Assembly (NCBI RefSeq): GCF_015477765.1
Contig: NZ_JADLQQ010000004.1
Span: 620,001-684,000, forward strand
Length of the DNA: 64,000 bases
Source of the DNA: Nocardia transvalensis
GTDB taxonomy: Bacteria; Actinomycetota; Actinomycetes; Mycobacteriales; Mycobacteriaceae
Direction of reading: 5' to 3'
The notes beneath the pieces are model-generated. The model was given only the letters and a program-made list of their open reading frames with translations. It did not search any database and was not told where the DNA came from. Below, in pieces: positions 27,415 to 35,597 of the stretch. The stretch's first letter is position 1; each line of letters starts with the position of its first letter. The translations under genes and the position numbers were made by a program.

Positions 27415-27672
27415 ATGGGTCGTTCCAGAAGGCGGGATGACGATAGAGAACAAATGGACTTGATCCGGCTGTCCGAAGGGGCGGAACTAGTCGATGTCCA
27501 CGTAAGGACGCTGCGGCGTTGGATTTCCCAGGGCAAGCTGACCGGGTACCGGTTGGTATCTAACCAGATTCGGATCAACCGCGCGGAACTGCTGGGGTTA
27601 ATCCGTCCTGTTACTGCGACAACACAGTGGTCCTCGCGTTACGCAATGCCTCCTACTGGCGGTGCGGCATGA
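27415..27672 (+). CDS. xis: Excisionase/MerR-like HTH protein
   Basis: 85 residues with a winged helix ('LSEGAELVDVHVRTLRRWISQG' then 'GYRLVSNQIRINRAELL'), the layout of HTH_17/excisionase proteins that bend DNA at att sites. First gene of a rightward operon; TAGGAG precedes the ATG. The stop overlaps the next ATG (ATGA). It could instead be a transcriptional switch for the operon. Confidence 0.75.
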   Translation: MGRSRRRDDDREQMDLIRLSEGAELVDVHVRTLRRWISQGKLTGYRLVSNQIRINRAELLGLIRPVTATTQWSSRYAMPPTGGAA

Positions 27673-27884
27673 GTGTCTCGGATGCGTTCGCTGATCTTGA
27701 TCCGGAGGTGCGGCAGGCACTGATGGCGTGGGACAGGTTGACCGCTGCTGAGTGGGATTACGCCGTCGGTTACGTGGCTGGTTATGCCCCGGCAGTGATG
27801 TTGAAGGCCGTCGAGTATGCGGTGGCCACCGCAACAGAGGTGGCGGAGCTGAAACACCTGTTCCGTATGGAGGCACAGCAATGA
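27669..27884 (+). CDS. Small hypothetical protein of the transfer operon
   Basis: 71 residues, acidic N-terminus ('DAFADLDPEVRQALMAWDRL'), helical throughout, no recognised family. Overlaps both neighbours by ATGA junctions, so it is translated as part of the operon. Confidence 0.65.
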   Translation: MSVSDAFADLDPEVRQALMAWDRLTAAEWDYAVGYVAGYAPAVMLKAVEYAVATATEVAELKHLFRMEAQQ

Positions 27885-28126
27885 CTGTGACCGACGAGTG
27901 GCGTAGGCGTGAAGAACTTTCCGACCGGGCACTGGAGACGTTGCACGCGCTGCCTCATCAGGAATGGGCCGGTGTTCTCGGCCGTCTGTGCTGGGACGCA
28001 CCGGAATCAGTGATCAACGCCTGCGCACAACAGCGTGAGTCACTGGCTCGCACCGAAGCTGAGCGACAACAGAAGGCGTCCGAGGCCCGCACGGAACAGC
28101 GGCAGCGGATGGAGGAACAACTGTGA
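27881..28126 (+). CDS. Small charged helical protein of the transfer operon
   Basis: 81 residues. The C-terminal half is Glu/Arg/Gln-rich ('RTEAERQQKASEARTEQRQ'), predicted coiled coil. Function unknown. ATGA overlap upstream and GTGA overlap downstream. Confidence 0.65.
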   Translation: MTVTDEWRRREELSDRALETLHALPHQEWAGVLGRLCWDAPESVINACAQQRESLARTEAERQQKASEARTEQRQRMEEQL

Positions 28127-28830
28127 CGACGGAGCGGAATGCGATGGCGTGGGAGTGGTTGGCTCAGCAGTATGGGGCGTCGATCAGCACGGTTTGCCGA
28201 CTGTGTGAGGTGAGCCGTCCCCGTGGTTATGAGCTGGCTCGCACCTGGCAGCAGGCGGGGTTTGTGCATACGCAGCGGATGCCGTCGGAGGGGCCGGGCG
28301 GGTCGTGGTCGAACGAGTTGTGGGTGTGGCCGACCCGGGAAACTGCCTGGGCGTTTCTGGGTTTCGATCCGGGGCCGTGGTTTCCGCGGTTGACGACGGT
28401 CGCGCACACGCGGGCGTTGGCGGAGCTTCGGCTGACGTTAACCGGGCGCGAGCTGGATCCGGAAGTCTGGACCAGTGAGCGGTTGTTGCGGCGGGAGTCG
28501 AATCCCTGGCGGTCGCAATGTAGTCGCCATGTGCATGACGGGTGGTTCACCGACGGCTCCGGGGATCGTTGGGCGGTCGAGGTGGAGTTGTCGGTGAAAT
28601 CGCGCGCAGGTCGCGCGGTGAGGTCGTTACGTGCCGCATTGGAGGCCGCACATAGCGAAAACCTCACCGGTGTCGTGTATTTCGTTCGCGGTCGTGCCGT
28701 TCGTCGGTCGGTCGACAACGCCGCCCGCATCCTGAGCGAGCAAGGCCAGGACGAACTGCTGGCAATGCTAGACATCCGCGATCTGGACCGCTTCCTCACT
28801 GGCACAACGAATTCGGAGGAGGCGAGCTGA
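28123..28830 (+). CDS. Replication-relaxation family protein
   Basis: 235 residues. An N-terminal winged helix ('WLAQQYGASISTVCRLCEVSR') is followed by a domain with 'WTSERLLRRES', 'DGWFTDGSGDRWAVEVELSVKS' (acidic pair in a nuclease-like strand) and 'GVVYFVRG'. This fits the replication-relaxation family found on actinobacterial plasmids and integrative elements, thought to act in plasmid replication or DNA processing. It is the best candidate here for the initiator or DNA-processing protein. GTG start. Confidence 0.65.
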   Translation: MTTERNAMAWEWLAQQYGASISTVCRLCEVSRPRGYELARTWQQAGFVHTQRMPSEGPGGSWSNELWVWPTRETAWAFLGFDPGPWFPRLTTVAHTRALAELRLTLTGRELDPEVWTSERLLRRESNPWRSQCSRHVHDGWFTDGSGDRWAVEVELSVKSRAGRAVRSLRAALEAAHSENLTGVVYFVRGRAVRRSVDNAARILSEQGQDELLAMLDIRDLDRFLTGTTNSEEAS

Positions 28831-30963
28831 ATGGCTTGTTATCCATTGCAACCTGATTGCGGGTACACACCGCCCGCGCAGCTTGTACTAACCCCGCCTC
28901 CGACGACTACGCCGTCGTCGCCGCCTGTCGAGGATCCGGTGTTTCCGGGTGTGGGCGGGGTCGATAAGCCGCCGGGGGTGCCTGAGCAGGTGCCAGACGT
29001 GCCGTCGCAGTGGACGACGCATTGGAACGGGAATCTGCCGGACGCGCAGGTGCTGGCCGATGTCGTGCACGTGGTGACCGCCGGAGGCGGTGTCATGGCG
29101 GTCTCGGCCGCGGGACTACTGATCACCGCGAACGCATGCGGGTGGACGCCGGGCCGCGTAGGCCGAGCGGCTGCTGGTTCATTGGTGATGCCGGTGACGT
29201 CGATGCTGGTGGATGGATCGCCCTCGGCACCGCTACGGATGCTGACCGAGGGCGCGCACGTCGCATGGGACGGGTGGGCACCGGGTGGCGTAGTCGGGAT
29301 GGCGGTACTCGGGGTGCCGCTCGCGTGGTCAGTGGCCGCGTGGTGGTGGGCTCGCTACTGCCACCGGCTGGCCACTCTCGGCCATAAGTCACCGGAGAAG
29401 ACCCACCGCATCACTCGCCGTATCGGCGACGCCCGCGACCAAGCCGCCCGCGCGGCGGTCCGGTATCCGACCCCGCTCACCCTGCACAACCGGGTGGTGT
29501 TGGGTCCGTGCTCGCAGGTGTCGGCGCGACGGGATCCGGGGGTGCTGGGGTCGCTGCTGCGCCGCCGGGAGCGGTGGCTGACAGTGCCGGTGCGAGCGGT
29601 GGACGAGCATCTGGTGGTGACCGGCAACAGCGGGTCGGGTAAGACGACGCTGCTGTTACGGACGGTCGCCAGCGTGTACGCCCACGACTGGAACCGGTAC
29701 CTGCGCAGCCGCAAACGGCGGCCTCTGATCGTGTTCATCGACTGCGGTGGCGACCTGCATACCGGGCGGCGGTTCGTGCAGTTGATGACCCGGTTGGGTG
29801 TGGACCCGAACCAGATCGGGTTGTGGCCGGTAACGACCAGACTTGAGTTGTATGACATGGCGGCACCGGATATGACCGAGACGTTGCAGGCAATGCTGTG
29901 CCCCGCACCAGCCACCGACGCCAGTCAAGTGCATTTCGAGAACAACCGCCGCCGCGTCGTTTCGCTCGTGGTCGGGACAGCGTTGTCGGATGCCGGTGTG
30001 CGCCTGGACAAGCCGCGTAATCGGGCGCAGTTGTTCGAGCGGTTGTCGACAAAGAAACTACTGGAGTTGTATGCAGCCGATCACGCGATCTGTGAGGAGA
30101 TCGCGGCATTGAACGAGTCGAAGCCGCCGGCGGTGCCGGATGTGGCGGGCAAGCTGCGGGATCTGTTCGAAACGCTCGGGGACGCGTTCGAAGGTGGCCG
30201 AAGCGTCGGTGATTTCGACGCCCTGTATGTGTGCACGCCCGGCACCACCCGCAAGGAGACCGCGCGGGCACAGGTGTCGGCGATCAAGACCATGGTGCTG
30301 CAGTTCGCGGCCACCGGTCACGATCGGCGGATCCGGATCGTCATGGACGAGAAATCCGCGGTCGCCGATGACAAGGGCGACGTGGACGTGATCGACCTGG
30401 TGGAGCGGGCCCGCAAGCTGAACTGCTCACTGATCTATGCCGCGCAGTCATTCCTCGGTCTCGCTCGCACGGAGGAGGAATGCCACCGCATCGTGGATTC
30501 CACCTCCGGTGGGTGGATCGGGATGCGAGGGGAGAACAACGGGGTGCTGTGCGAGAAATTCGGCACCCGCACCGTCTTCGAATCCACCCGCCACCTCACC
30601 GGATCCCGGCTGGGCGAAGACGGCACGGTGAATTCCAGCGAGGCCATGCTCGTGCACCCGAATCGGCTGCGGCGCTTCGAAGTCGGTCAAGCCGTCTACG
30701 TCAGCGGCGGCCACGCCGTCTGGGGCCAAGTCGCCCCCATCGACCTGGACGAGTTACCGACCCTCGAATACCCGCAGTGGGCGCGCATCGACACCACAGA
30801 GAACCAAGGTGCCTCCGATACGGCGGATCAGACAGGACCGCAACGGAATCGGTCCCCGCGGGACCGGCCGATAGCGCGCCGCGCCGATATCGACAGGCCG
30901 CAACGGCCGAAACCCCCAACGAAGAAGAGGAACGACCCCGATGAAAACGAGGAACAGCAATGA
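28831..30963 (+). CDS. Membrane DNA-transfer ATPase (VirD4/TraG/TraB-like)
   Basis: 710 residues. A Pro-rich N-terminus (~1-60), two hydrophobic segments (~75-105 and ~150-175), then an ATPase domain with Walker A GNSGSGKTT (265-273, Lys271) and a Walker B-like 'RIRIVMDEKSAV'. 'AQSFLGLAR' and the C-terminal 'GQAVYVSGG' fit coupling-type ATPases. It should sit at the inner membrane and pump element DNA to the recipient. The last ~60 residues are charged and disordered. It starts directly after the upstream stop and overlaps the downstream gene by ATGA. Confidence 0.75.
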   Translation: MACYPLQPDCGYTPPAQLVLTPPPTTTPSSPPVEDPVFPGVGGVDKPPGVPEQVPDVPSQWTTHWNGNLPDAQVLADVVHVVTAGGGVMAVSAAGLLITANACGWTPGRVGRAAAGSLVMPVTSMLVDGSPSAPLRMLTEGAHVAWDGWAPGGVVGMAVLGVPLAWSVAAWWWARYCHRLATLGHKSPEKTHRITRRIGDARDQAARAAVRYPTPLTLHNRVVLGPCSQVSARRDPGVLGSLLRRRERWLTVPVRAVDEHLVVTGNSGSGKTTLLLRTVASVYAHDWNRYLRSRKRRPLIVFIDCGGDLHTGRRFVQLMTRLGVDPNQIGLWPVTTRLELYDMAAPDMTETLQAMLCPAPATDASQVHFENNRRRVVSLVVGTALSDAGVRLDKPRNRAQLFERLSTKKLLELYAADHAICEEIAALNESKPPAVPDVAGKLRDLFETLGDAFEGGRSVGDFDALYVCTPGTTRKETARAQVSAIKTMVLQFAATGHDRRIRIVMDEKSAVADDKGDVDVIDLVERARKLNCSLIYAAQSFLGLARTEEECHRIVDSTSGGWIGMRGENNGVLCEKFGTRTVFESTRHLTGSRLGEDGTVNSSEAMLVHPNRLRRFEVGQAVYVSGGHAVWGQVAPIDLDELPTLEYPQWARIDTTENQGASDTADQTGPQRNRSPRDRPIARRADIDRPQRPKPPTKKRNDPDENEEQQ

Positions 30964-31406
30964 ATTCCGACGATGAGATCAACACGAAGACGTCTCTGGA
31001 TTGGGACAACGCACTGCGGGACCTGTTGTCAGCGTGCGGCATCGACCCCGATACCGCTCAGCGGCCGAACCCGCGCACGATATTCAGGCGCAGGCTCAAA
31101 GCCGCCCGCGCAGGCATGGCGGCCACCGGAATCGCCGCACCGGCGGTGGTGGTGACAGCGGTGTCGGGCGCGCCGCCGACGGCGGTGGTGCCGGTGTGCG
31201 TGTGGGGTGTCGGGTGGATCGGGTACGGCATCTGGGTTTCCGTCGGGGCCCCGCACCCGCTCACTGTCATCACACATGGATGGCGGCTGATCCGACGTGG
31301 AGCAGTGCTGGGGTGGCGATGGCTCAACCACCGCGCCTACCAGCTGCGCGATGCCAGCCGTCTCCCGGCACCAGCCGATCCAGCCACCGAAGCACCGCCG
31401 TTCTAA
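30960..31406 (+). CDS. Small membrane protein of the transfer operon
   Basis: 148 residues with two adjacent hydrophobic segments (~residues 52-72 and 74-92) and basic flanks. No recognised family; translationally coupled to the ATPase, so a partner role in the transfer apparatus is plausible. Confidence 0.6.
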   Translation: MNSDDEINTKTSLDWDNALRDLLSACGIDPDTAQRPNPRTIFRRRLKAARAGMAATGIAAPAVVVTAVSGAPPTAVVPVCVWGVGWIGYGIWVSVGAPHPLTVITHGWRLIRRGAVLGWRWLNHRAYQLRDASRLPAPADPATEAPPF

Positions 31407-31439
31407 CCGGAATCAACGAATCAGGAAGAAGGACAACGT

Positions 31440-31883
31440 ATGTCAGGATCGGAAGTCGATGAGATCAGCCACGACACCAGGCGGTTTGGGCAACAGATCG
31501 CCCAAGTGTGGTGGCAGATCCGCAATGTCTTCGCCGCGCAGGCCGCGAACCAGGCGAACTACCGCAACCTGGTTATCACGCAAGCGAGCCAGCTGCGGGA
31601 AGTGATCGCCGAGCGGGATCAGCTGCTGATCGATCTGGCGGAGGTGACCGAGGAACGAGACCAGCTCGCGCACGAATTGGAGGGTGCGCGAGCCCAACTC
31701 GACTCCTACGCCACCGCCGAAGCCCGCGAGGAAACCACCGAGACCGCCGAAGTCGTCGAGGTGATGAACGTGCCGGTTTTCGAAGAGATCCCGTTCGAGG
31801 ACTACGACGACCACCCGCACAACCCACGGGTCACCGAGGTCGCTCAGCAGCAGGCACCGCCGCGGATGGAGGAACAGGCATGA
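31440..31883 (+). CDS. Coiled-coil protein of the transfer operon
   Basis: 147 residues. Residues ~45-95 have heptad character ('REVIAERDQLLIDLAEVTEERDQ' region); the C-terminal third is very acidic. Unknown function. Its last codons overlap the next ATG (ATGA). The coiled-coil segment resembles that of the next gene, so the two may pair. Confidence 0.6.
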   Translation: MSGSEVDEISHDTRRFGQQIAQVWWQIRNVFAAQAANQANYRNLVITQASQLREVIAERDQLLIDLAEVTEERDQLAHELEGARAQLDSYATAEAREETTETAEVVEVMNVPVFEEIPFEDYDDHPHNPRVTEVAQQQAPPRMEEQA

Positions 31884-32425
31884 CCGCGGCACCCGAAGAG
31901 GTTGCGGGGGTACAGGAATGGATGCGGCAGGCTTACACCCGCATCAAGGACCTGCATGACCGGATGGACGCGGCCACGGATCCGGTTGAGCAGCAACGGT
32001 TGTCGGACGAATCGTCGTTGGTTGCCGAACCGTGGGAGTCTTCACGGTTCGCTGAGCAGTGGCATCGGCTGTGGCTTACCGATAGCGCCCCCGGCGCCGT
32101 AGATGGTGCTGAGGTGCAGGCAGAGCGGGACCGGCTCGCTATCGAGCTCGACACCATGCGGGCTGAACGAGATCAGCTGCGGGCAGAGAACACGCAGCTG
32201 CAGGCCGACCGCACGGAGCTGGCAGGGCAGCTGACGGCGGCGCTCAACGAACGTGACCGGCTGCAGCAGCTGGTGCACGACCTTGAGGTGGAGGTAGACG
32301 ACGCGTTGGACCTGGTAGAACCGCACGTGCTCGACGCCAACCACGAACGCCTCGTGACAGCAATACCCCGCTACGGCTCCGCCAGTACACCACAGCGAGC
32401 GCAACGGGCGGTGATGCAGCAATGA
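31880..32425 (+). CDS. Coiled-coil protein of the transfer operon
   Basis: 181 residues. Residues ~75-145 are a long heptad region ('AERDRLAIELDTMRAERDQL'). Unknown function. Earlier open-frame starts exist but lie inside the upstream gene; the ATGA junction at 31880 fits the pattern of the operon. Confidence 0.6.
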   Translation: MTAAPEEVAGVQEWMRQAYTRIKDLHDRMDAATDPVEQQRLSDESSLVAEPWESSRFAEQWHRLWLTDSAPGAVDGAEVQAERDRLAIELDTMRAERDQLRAENTQLQADRTELAGQLTAALNERDRLQQLVHDLEVEVDDALDLVEPHVLDANHERLVTAIPRYGSASTPQRAQRAVMQQ

Positions 32426-33612
32426 CCAGGACCAACGGAACTGTCATCCACACCAACACGCTCCTGCACCGACTGCAAGCGCCAGTTCCGCAGCCGTGGC
32501 GGGTGACCGCGCACGGTCTGGTGTTGCCCGCCGACGCCCACGACTCGGTGGAGCCGGCGGTCGTCGACGAAGTGGACGAGGCGGTGACCACCCTGGCGCG
32601 GCGGGTGGCCACAGCCCGGGCGCAGCTGCCACTGCAGGACGACGCCGCATTGACTGAGGTACTGTCCGAAGCCGAGCTGGCCGCCGAACGCGAACTCGCC
32701 GAATGGATCCGGGCGCAACGCCGCGCCCAACGCCGCCGCGCGATCGAAGCCGAGTTGGCCGCTGAGGCCCGCGACCGCAAGGCCGCGGAGACGATAGCGC
32801 GGGAACAGGCGGCGGATGCGCGGTGGCACCGGAGGGCGCTGGCAGCACGGGCGCGGGTCACTAGTGCGGATGCGCGGCTCGCGCAGCTGTACCGGCGGGC
32901 GGAATGGTCCTCACGCGCGCTGATCGCGGTGGTCGTGCTGGGGATGGTGTGGGCGGCGGTGAACGTGCAGCACAACCTTGTCCCGGACGGCAACATGGGC
33001 AATCCGCTGTATTGGCTGTCCTATGGCATCGAGGCCATGATCTCGATTCCGTTGATCGCGATCATGCTGGTGGCCACCACCGCCGCCCGGTGGGGACAAG
33101 CAGTGCGCCGCCGCACTGTGGTCGTGTTCGAGTCCGCGCTGCTGGCCATCACGATCGGGTTGAACACCGGACCGCACCTGGTCGCCGGTCAGATCGGCCG
33201 GGCCGCCGAATACGCGGTGGCACCGCTGATGGTGGGGGTGGTGATCTGGCTGCACGCCTGGGTCGCAGCCCGCTACGCCACCCTCATCGAACACGCCGCC
33301 GCGGCGCCGCACCCTAAACCGCAGGTTGAACCGCACCTCGCACCTGCGGACCGCACCCAACCATCTGCAGTCGGCAAACAAGCTGGTCAAGCTCGTGCGG
33401 ATCATGCACGGCGTCTCGCGGTTGAAGTGCTGCAGCGCAGACCGGGGATGACGAAAACCGTTGATGAGGTGACAGCGGTTGTCGCCGAAGCGATGGCCGG
33501 AACCGCGCCGACGACGATCGCCGACCGCAACCAGCTGCACCACACCACGGTGCGCAACATCCTCGCTGTTCTCGATGAAATCACAGGCCCCGGATTGCGG
33601 GGCCGCTCTTGA
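32422..33612 (+). CDS. SpdA/DUF2637-like spread protein with C-terminal HTH-like region
   Basis: 396 residues. Residues ~60-155 are a charged Ala/Arg/Glu helix. Residues ~165-290 hold four hydrophobic segments ('ALIAVVVLGMVWAAVNVQHN', 'GIEAMISIPLIAIML') resembling DUF2637, a family that includes Streptomyces plasmid spread proteins. The C-terminal ~70 residues ('KTVDEVTAVVAEAMAG ... HHTTVRNILAVLDE') look like a helix-turn-helix. Role inferred: intramycelial spread of the element. Confidence 0.55.
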   Translation: MTRTNGTVIHTNTLLHRLQAPVPQPWRVTAHGLVLPADAHDSVEPAVVDEVDEAVTTLARRVATARAQLPLQDDAALTEVLSEAELAAERELAEWIRAQRRAQRRRAIEAELAAEARDRKAAETIAREQAADARWHRRALAARARVTSADARLAQLYRRAEWSSRALIAVVVLGMVWAAVNVQHNLVPDGNMGNPLYWLSYGIEAMISIPLIAIMLVATTAARWGQAVRRRTVVVFESALLAITIGLNTGPHLVAGQIGRAAEYAVAPLMVGVVIWLHAWVAARYATLIEHAAAAPHPKPQVEPHLAPADRTQPSAVGKQAGQARADHARRLAVEVLQRRPGMTKTVDEVTAVVAEAMAGTAPTTIADRNQLHHTTVRNILAVLDEITGPGLRGRS

Positions 33613-33678
33613 ACTTCCAGCCCGCGTGGCTGGGGGATCCGATATCGGAAACAACATGAAGAAAGGGACAGAGATCCG

Positions 33679-34194
33679 ATGAGTGACAAGATTCAGGTGA
33701 CCGTGGCGGGCAATCTGACCGCCGATCCGGAGCTGGTGGCGACCCCGAACGGGAACTACGTCACCAAGTTCACCGTGGCGTCAACGCCGCGGACCTACAA
33801 CCAGCAGTCCGGTCAGTGGCAGGACGGGCAGACCAGTTTCGTCAACTGCCAGGTGTGGCGCGATCAGGCCGAGAACGTGGCCGAGTCGCTGCACAAGGGT
33901 GACCGGGTCGTGGTGACGGGTGCGTTCAACCAACGGTCGTGGACCGATCAGGAGAACAAGCGGCACACAGTGTGGGAGCTGCAGGCCGACGATGTGGCCG
34001 CGTCGATGAAATTCGCGCAGGTGAAAGTCAACCGGCGGCGCGCCAACCAGCGTGCGGGCCAGCAGTATTCCAACGGCAGCCAGCAACACACCGAACAAGC
34101 TGGCGACGGAATGAGCGAGTTCGCACCCAATGGTGACGACAAACCCGCCCGAAAGGTGGCTGGGCGCAAGCAGCAAATACAAGCCACCGCATGA
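33679..34194 (+). CDS. ssb: Single-stranded DNA-binding protein
   Basis: 171 residues. OB-fold core: 'VAGNLTADPELVATPNGNYV' and 'FVNCQVWRDQAENVAESLHKGD' are textbook SSB blocks. The C-terminus is basic ('RKVAGRKQQIQATA') and lacks the acidic DDDIPF-type tip that recruits host replication proteins, so it may work only with element proteins. Separate RBS (GAAAGGGA) after a 66-bp gap. Confidence 0.92.
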   Translation: MSDKIQVTVAGNLTADPELVATPNGNYVTKFTVASTPRTYNQQSGQWQDGQTSFVNCQVWRDQAENVAESLHKGDRVVVTGAFNQRSWTDQENKRHTVWELQADDVAASMKFAQVKVNRRRANQRAGQQYSNGSQQHTEQAGDGMSEFAPNGDDKPARKVAGRKQQIQATA

Positions 34195-34400
34195 ACACCG
34201 AATACGCGCCGTTGGTGTGGTCTCGCCGCGCGATCGGCAACGGAGCTGAAACACGCTACGAGACAGGGTTCTACGCACCGGACGGCCGTTGGGTCACCCA
34301 TAGCAGCTACGACTCGGAATTGGAGGCCGAGGACGGACTGCAGTGGCTGGCCGGACGCCAGGTCGCCGCCCACCAGCGACACCAGCAGATGCAGCAGTGA
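34191..34400 (+). CDS. Small protein, paralogue of the next gene (copy 1)
   Basis: 69 residues, unknown. Shares 'GFY-PDG-W-T-S-Y-S', a 'WL-G-Q' block and the C-terminal QMQQ with the following 61-residue protein, so the pair arose by duplication. Overlaps ssb by ATGA. Confidence 0.65.
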   Translation: MNTEYAPLVWSRRAIGNGAETRYETGFYAPDGRWVTHSSYDSELEAEDGLQWLAGRQVAAHQRHQQMQQ

Positions 34401-34422
34401 ACGACAAGGCAGGAGGTATGAC

Positions 34423-34608
34423 GTGAGCTGGGTGTATATGCGAACCGAACCACAGCTCTGGACGGTTGGCTTCTACACGCCGGACGGTGAGTGGAAGACC
34501 GATTCCGATTACGGCAGCCGTGAGGAAGCTGCCGAACGCGTGAGCTGGCTAAACGGCGGACAGCACGCCGAGCGGCAATCTCGCAGCCAACGCCAGATGC
34601 AGCAGTAA
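34423..34608 (+). CDS. Small protein, paralogue of the previous gene (copy 2)
   Basis: 61 residues, GTG start after AGGAGG. Same motif string as its neighbour ('GFYTPDGEWKTDSDYGSREE', 'RQMQQ' end). Last gene of the operon before a strong hairpin. Confidence 0.65.
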   Translation: MSWVYMRTEPQLWTVGFYTPDGEWKTDSDYGSREEAAERVSWLNGGQHAERQSRSQRQMQQ

Positions 34609-34634
34609 CGCAAAAGGAGGCCAGTACCTGAAAG

Positions 34635-34687
34635 GACAGGGGCGGCGCTCGTGCCCATTGGAGGAGGGCACCAGCGCCGCCCCTGTC
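34635..34687 (+). terminator. Strong hairpin ending the transfer operon
   Basis: Outer 15-bp perfect arms (34635-34649, 34673-34687), then a C/C mismatch, then inner 6-bp arms (34651-34656, 34666-34671) around ATTGGAGGA. It starts 27 bp after the last stop codon. Very stable; the purine-rich loop could also bind a protein or act as an anti-Shine-Dalgarno trap. Confidence 0.75.
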
Positions 34688-34716
34688 ATTGTGTCAACAA
34701 CACCCGCGACCGGGTG

Positions 34717-34981
34717 TCATCGGGGTCGGCGGAACCGGCCGCGGTAGTCGACGAAGGCGTGGTCCGCCGGCCCGGCATCTGCGGTGGAGGTGCTGGCGGC
34801 GCAGGCGTGCAGCACGCCCGCCAGGGTGCGTGCGATGTGTTCGGTGATCGGGTGTGAGGTGTTTTCCGAAGGCGGCGGCGTCGAGCAGTTGGCGGCGCAC
34901 GTCGGCGATCAGCGCGTAGGTGGAGGGCATGGGGTCGAGTTCGGGCATGGTCCGCGAGACTACCTCGAGTCGAACATTCAT
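34717..34981 (-). pseudogene. Frameshifted small gene, unknown function
   Basis: An ATG at 34981 opens a plausible protein ('MNVRLEVVSRTMPELDPM', 'YALIADVRRQLLDAAAFGK'), then quality drops after 'HLTPD'. A different frame from the same point continues naturally ('ITEHIARTLAGVLHACAAS', 'HAFVDYRGRFRRPR') to a stop at 34717. The span of 265 bp is one base off a multiple of three, so removing one base near 34850 would join both parts into about 87 residues. It is either a broken gene, a sequencing slip, or a frameshift site. Family unknown. Confidence 0.5.
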
Positions 34982-35003
34982 TCGATACTTGCGAGGTGTC
35001 CTG

Positions 35004-35149
35004 GTGCTGTCTTCCCCTTGCGGCGCCCGGGTCGACTCGACCACGCCCGCAATCGCGGTCCCGCAGCCACCCCACCCAGGTCTCTCGGACTGTTCGGCCG
35101 CGGTTGCGGGTGTGGTAGACCCGTCCGTGCCGCAAGGGGAAGACAGCAC
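35004..35149. repeat. 146-bp imperfect palindrome
   Basis: Outer arms of 21 bp are perfect (35004-35024 and 35129-35149). After a short mismatch the arms continue with 35040-35058 against 35098-35116 (17 of 19 pairs), leaving a centre of ~39 bp. It lies in a kilobase with no intact gene, in the middle of the element. Candidate origin of transfer or replication, or a regulatory structure. Confidence 0.7.
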
Positions 35150-35413
35150 CCGCACGCATCTCCCAGCGCGGCCATTTCCGTTCGCCAGCGCCCCCGTCTT
35201 CCCCGCAGCGGTGCCCGCCGGAGGCAAAACCCTCCCATCGGCACCAATGACTCGGCCGTACCGGTGAATTCGTGCCGCTACGCCGATTTTGGCACGACCA
35301 CACCACTTTCTGCGCAACGATAGAAGTGAATGTAGCCCTTACAGTTCGTCATAACGGCCCAGGACGCTGCTCTTACAAACCCCTTACCGACCGAGTGGTA
35401 CCAGGTAAGGGGA

Positions 35414-35550
35414 CTCGTTCCTGCTGACCTGCAGGTTTGGACGCTGTGGTGTCCCCGATTCCGAAGAGACCAAAGACCCACTTCGTTGTGTCTTTGGTCT
35501 CTTCGGAATCGGGGACAGTTGGGAGAGTGGGACAGGTCAGCAGGAACGAG
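35414..35550. repeat. Nested long inverted repeats
   Basis: Outer arms of 18 bp (35414-35431, 35533-35550) enclose inner perfect arms of 28 bp (35450-35477, 35490-35517) around a 12-nt loop CCACTTCGTTGT. The 28-bp perfect stem is far longer than a normal terminator. It is 48 bp past the stop codon of the CoiA-like gene, which faces it. It could be a single-strand origin, an oriT, a structured RNA, or a very strong terminator. Confidence 0.75.
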
Positions 35551-35597
35551 CAGTGAGCAAGATCAGAAAGTGTGGGTTGGGTTAAGTGTGGGTTGGG

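Noticed and set aside
34694..35323. Several overlapping open frames on both strands in the gene-poor kilobase
   Set aside because: They arise from the palindrome's symmetry and GC bias. Only the frameshifted 34717-34981 gene has natural-looking composition.
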